Source of the DNA: Fibrobacterota bacterium
GTDB taxonomy: Bacteria; Fibrobacterota; Chitinivibrionia; Chitinivibrionales; Chitinispirillaceae
NCBI GenBank assembly: GCA_023412475.1
Contig: JAEYNR010000017.1
Coordinates: forward strand, 62,001 to 126,000
Length of the DNA: 64,000 nucleotides
Direction: 5' to 3'
Under the pieces are notes generated by a model. That model ran no database searches, was not told where the DNA came from, and saw only the letters and a program-made list of their open reading frames with translations. Positions within the stretch are counted from its first letter, which is position 1. Each line of letters opens with the position of its first letter. Below are positions 63,809 to 64,000 of this stretch, in pieces. Position numbers and translations under genes: made by a program.

Positions 63809-64000
63809 ATCAACCATCACTGCAAAAGTATACTATTGGAGACCTCATTGATGTACCGCCGGTACAAACCGTAATCCGTCTCGAACAAAGCATCAGTGAA
63901 CCCGGCAATATTGTCAATTCTTTTGTGTTCACCGCAGATGTGGATACTCATTTTCAGGTTTTATCCCAGTCATTTCTTCAGCAGCACGGACAGGGCTATT
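63805..64000 (+). CDS. Start of a further gene, cut by the window edge
   Basis: The ATG at 63805 overlaps the TPR gene stop. The 65 codons visible (start MNQPSLQKYTIGDLIDVPP; later VNSFVFTADVDTHFQVLSQS) stay open to the edge. The family cannot be fixed; the spacing before the edge is what precedes a P-loop in large ATP-binding proteins, but none is reached. Confidence 0.6.
   Translation, partial: MNQPSLQKYTIGDLIDVPPVQTVIRLEQSISEPGNIVNSFVFTADVDTHFQVLSQSFLQQHGQGY

Overview
The window reads as ordinary chromosome of a Gram-negative, probably anaerobic bacterium. Outer-membrane beta-barrel proteins, LPS-type glycosyltransferases, a pectinesterase with a C-terminal sorting-like domain and a GT117 (DUF2723) membrane protein fit the Fibrobacterota/Chitinispirillales neighbourhood best. 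That placement is inference; no rRNA is present. Coding density is high, codon use looks even, and there is no prophage, CRISPR array or intact insertion sequence.

Layout. 0-4.5 kb: tRNA-Arg and tRNA-Pro, a DUF1287 protein, then pyrR-pyrB-pyrC (minus strand). 4.8-11 kb: outer-membrane proteins, a DUF378 protein coupled to a URO-D-like protein, and a penicillin-binding protein followed directly by era. 11-16 kb: an envelope-glycan region (GT2, flippase-like protein, GT9, FkbM methyltransferase) with the remains of a GT6 and a second GT9 gene. 16-20 kb: a solitary m4C-type DNA methylase, an SH3b exported protein and a LamG protein. 20-28 kb: a riboflavin operon ribD...ribE-ribBA-ribH-nusB-GT117 ending at a clear terminator. 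28-36 kb: a proline-rich membrane protein, a MinD/FlhG-type ATPase, rmlD-rmlB, an HNH protein and a 1013-residue metallopeptidase/beta-propeller/beta-barrel protein. 36-42 kb: queD-queE-queC-cinA facing dnaX-ybaB-recR-pgpA, with the SRP RNA gene just upstream of dnaX. 42-50 kb: two tRNA-Ser genes around a pectinesterase, then two multi-PAS histidine kinases. 50-58 kb: cobamide remodelling/salvage (cbiR-cobU-cobS), rpsU, a SpoU methylase, an MFS transporter and aspS. 58-64 kb: a PAS-GGDEF-EAL protein, tcdA, tatD, a TPR protein and the start of a further gene.

The most unusual content lies between genes. Two intergenic stretches (about 20.10-20.35 kb and 62.19-62.54 kb) are built of degenerate units with an exact 21-base period, and a perfect 21-bp tandem duplication sits on the stop codon of the MinD-like gene at 30.2 kb. 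The first array runs into a series of hairpins and a plus-strand terminator, so it may be transcribed as an RNA. A dispersed repeat family rich in TTTCG and AATCC words recurs just 3' of several minus-strand genes. dnaX carries an 11-A slippery run at the gamma/tau junction.
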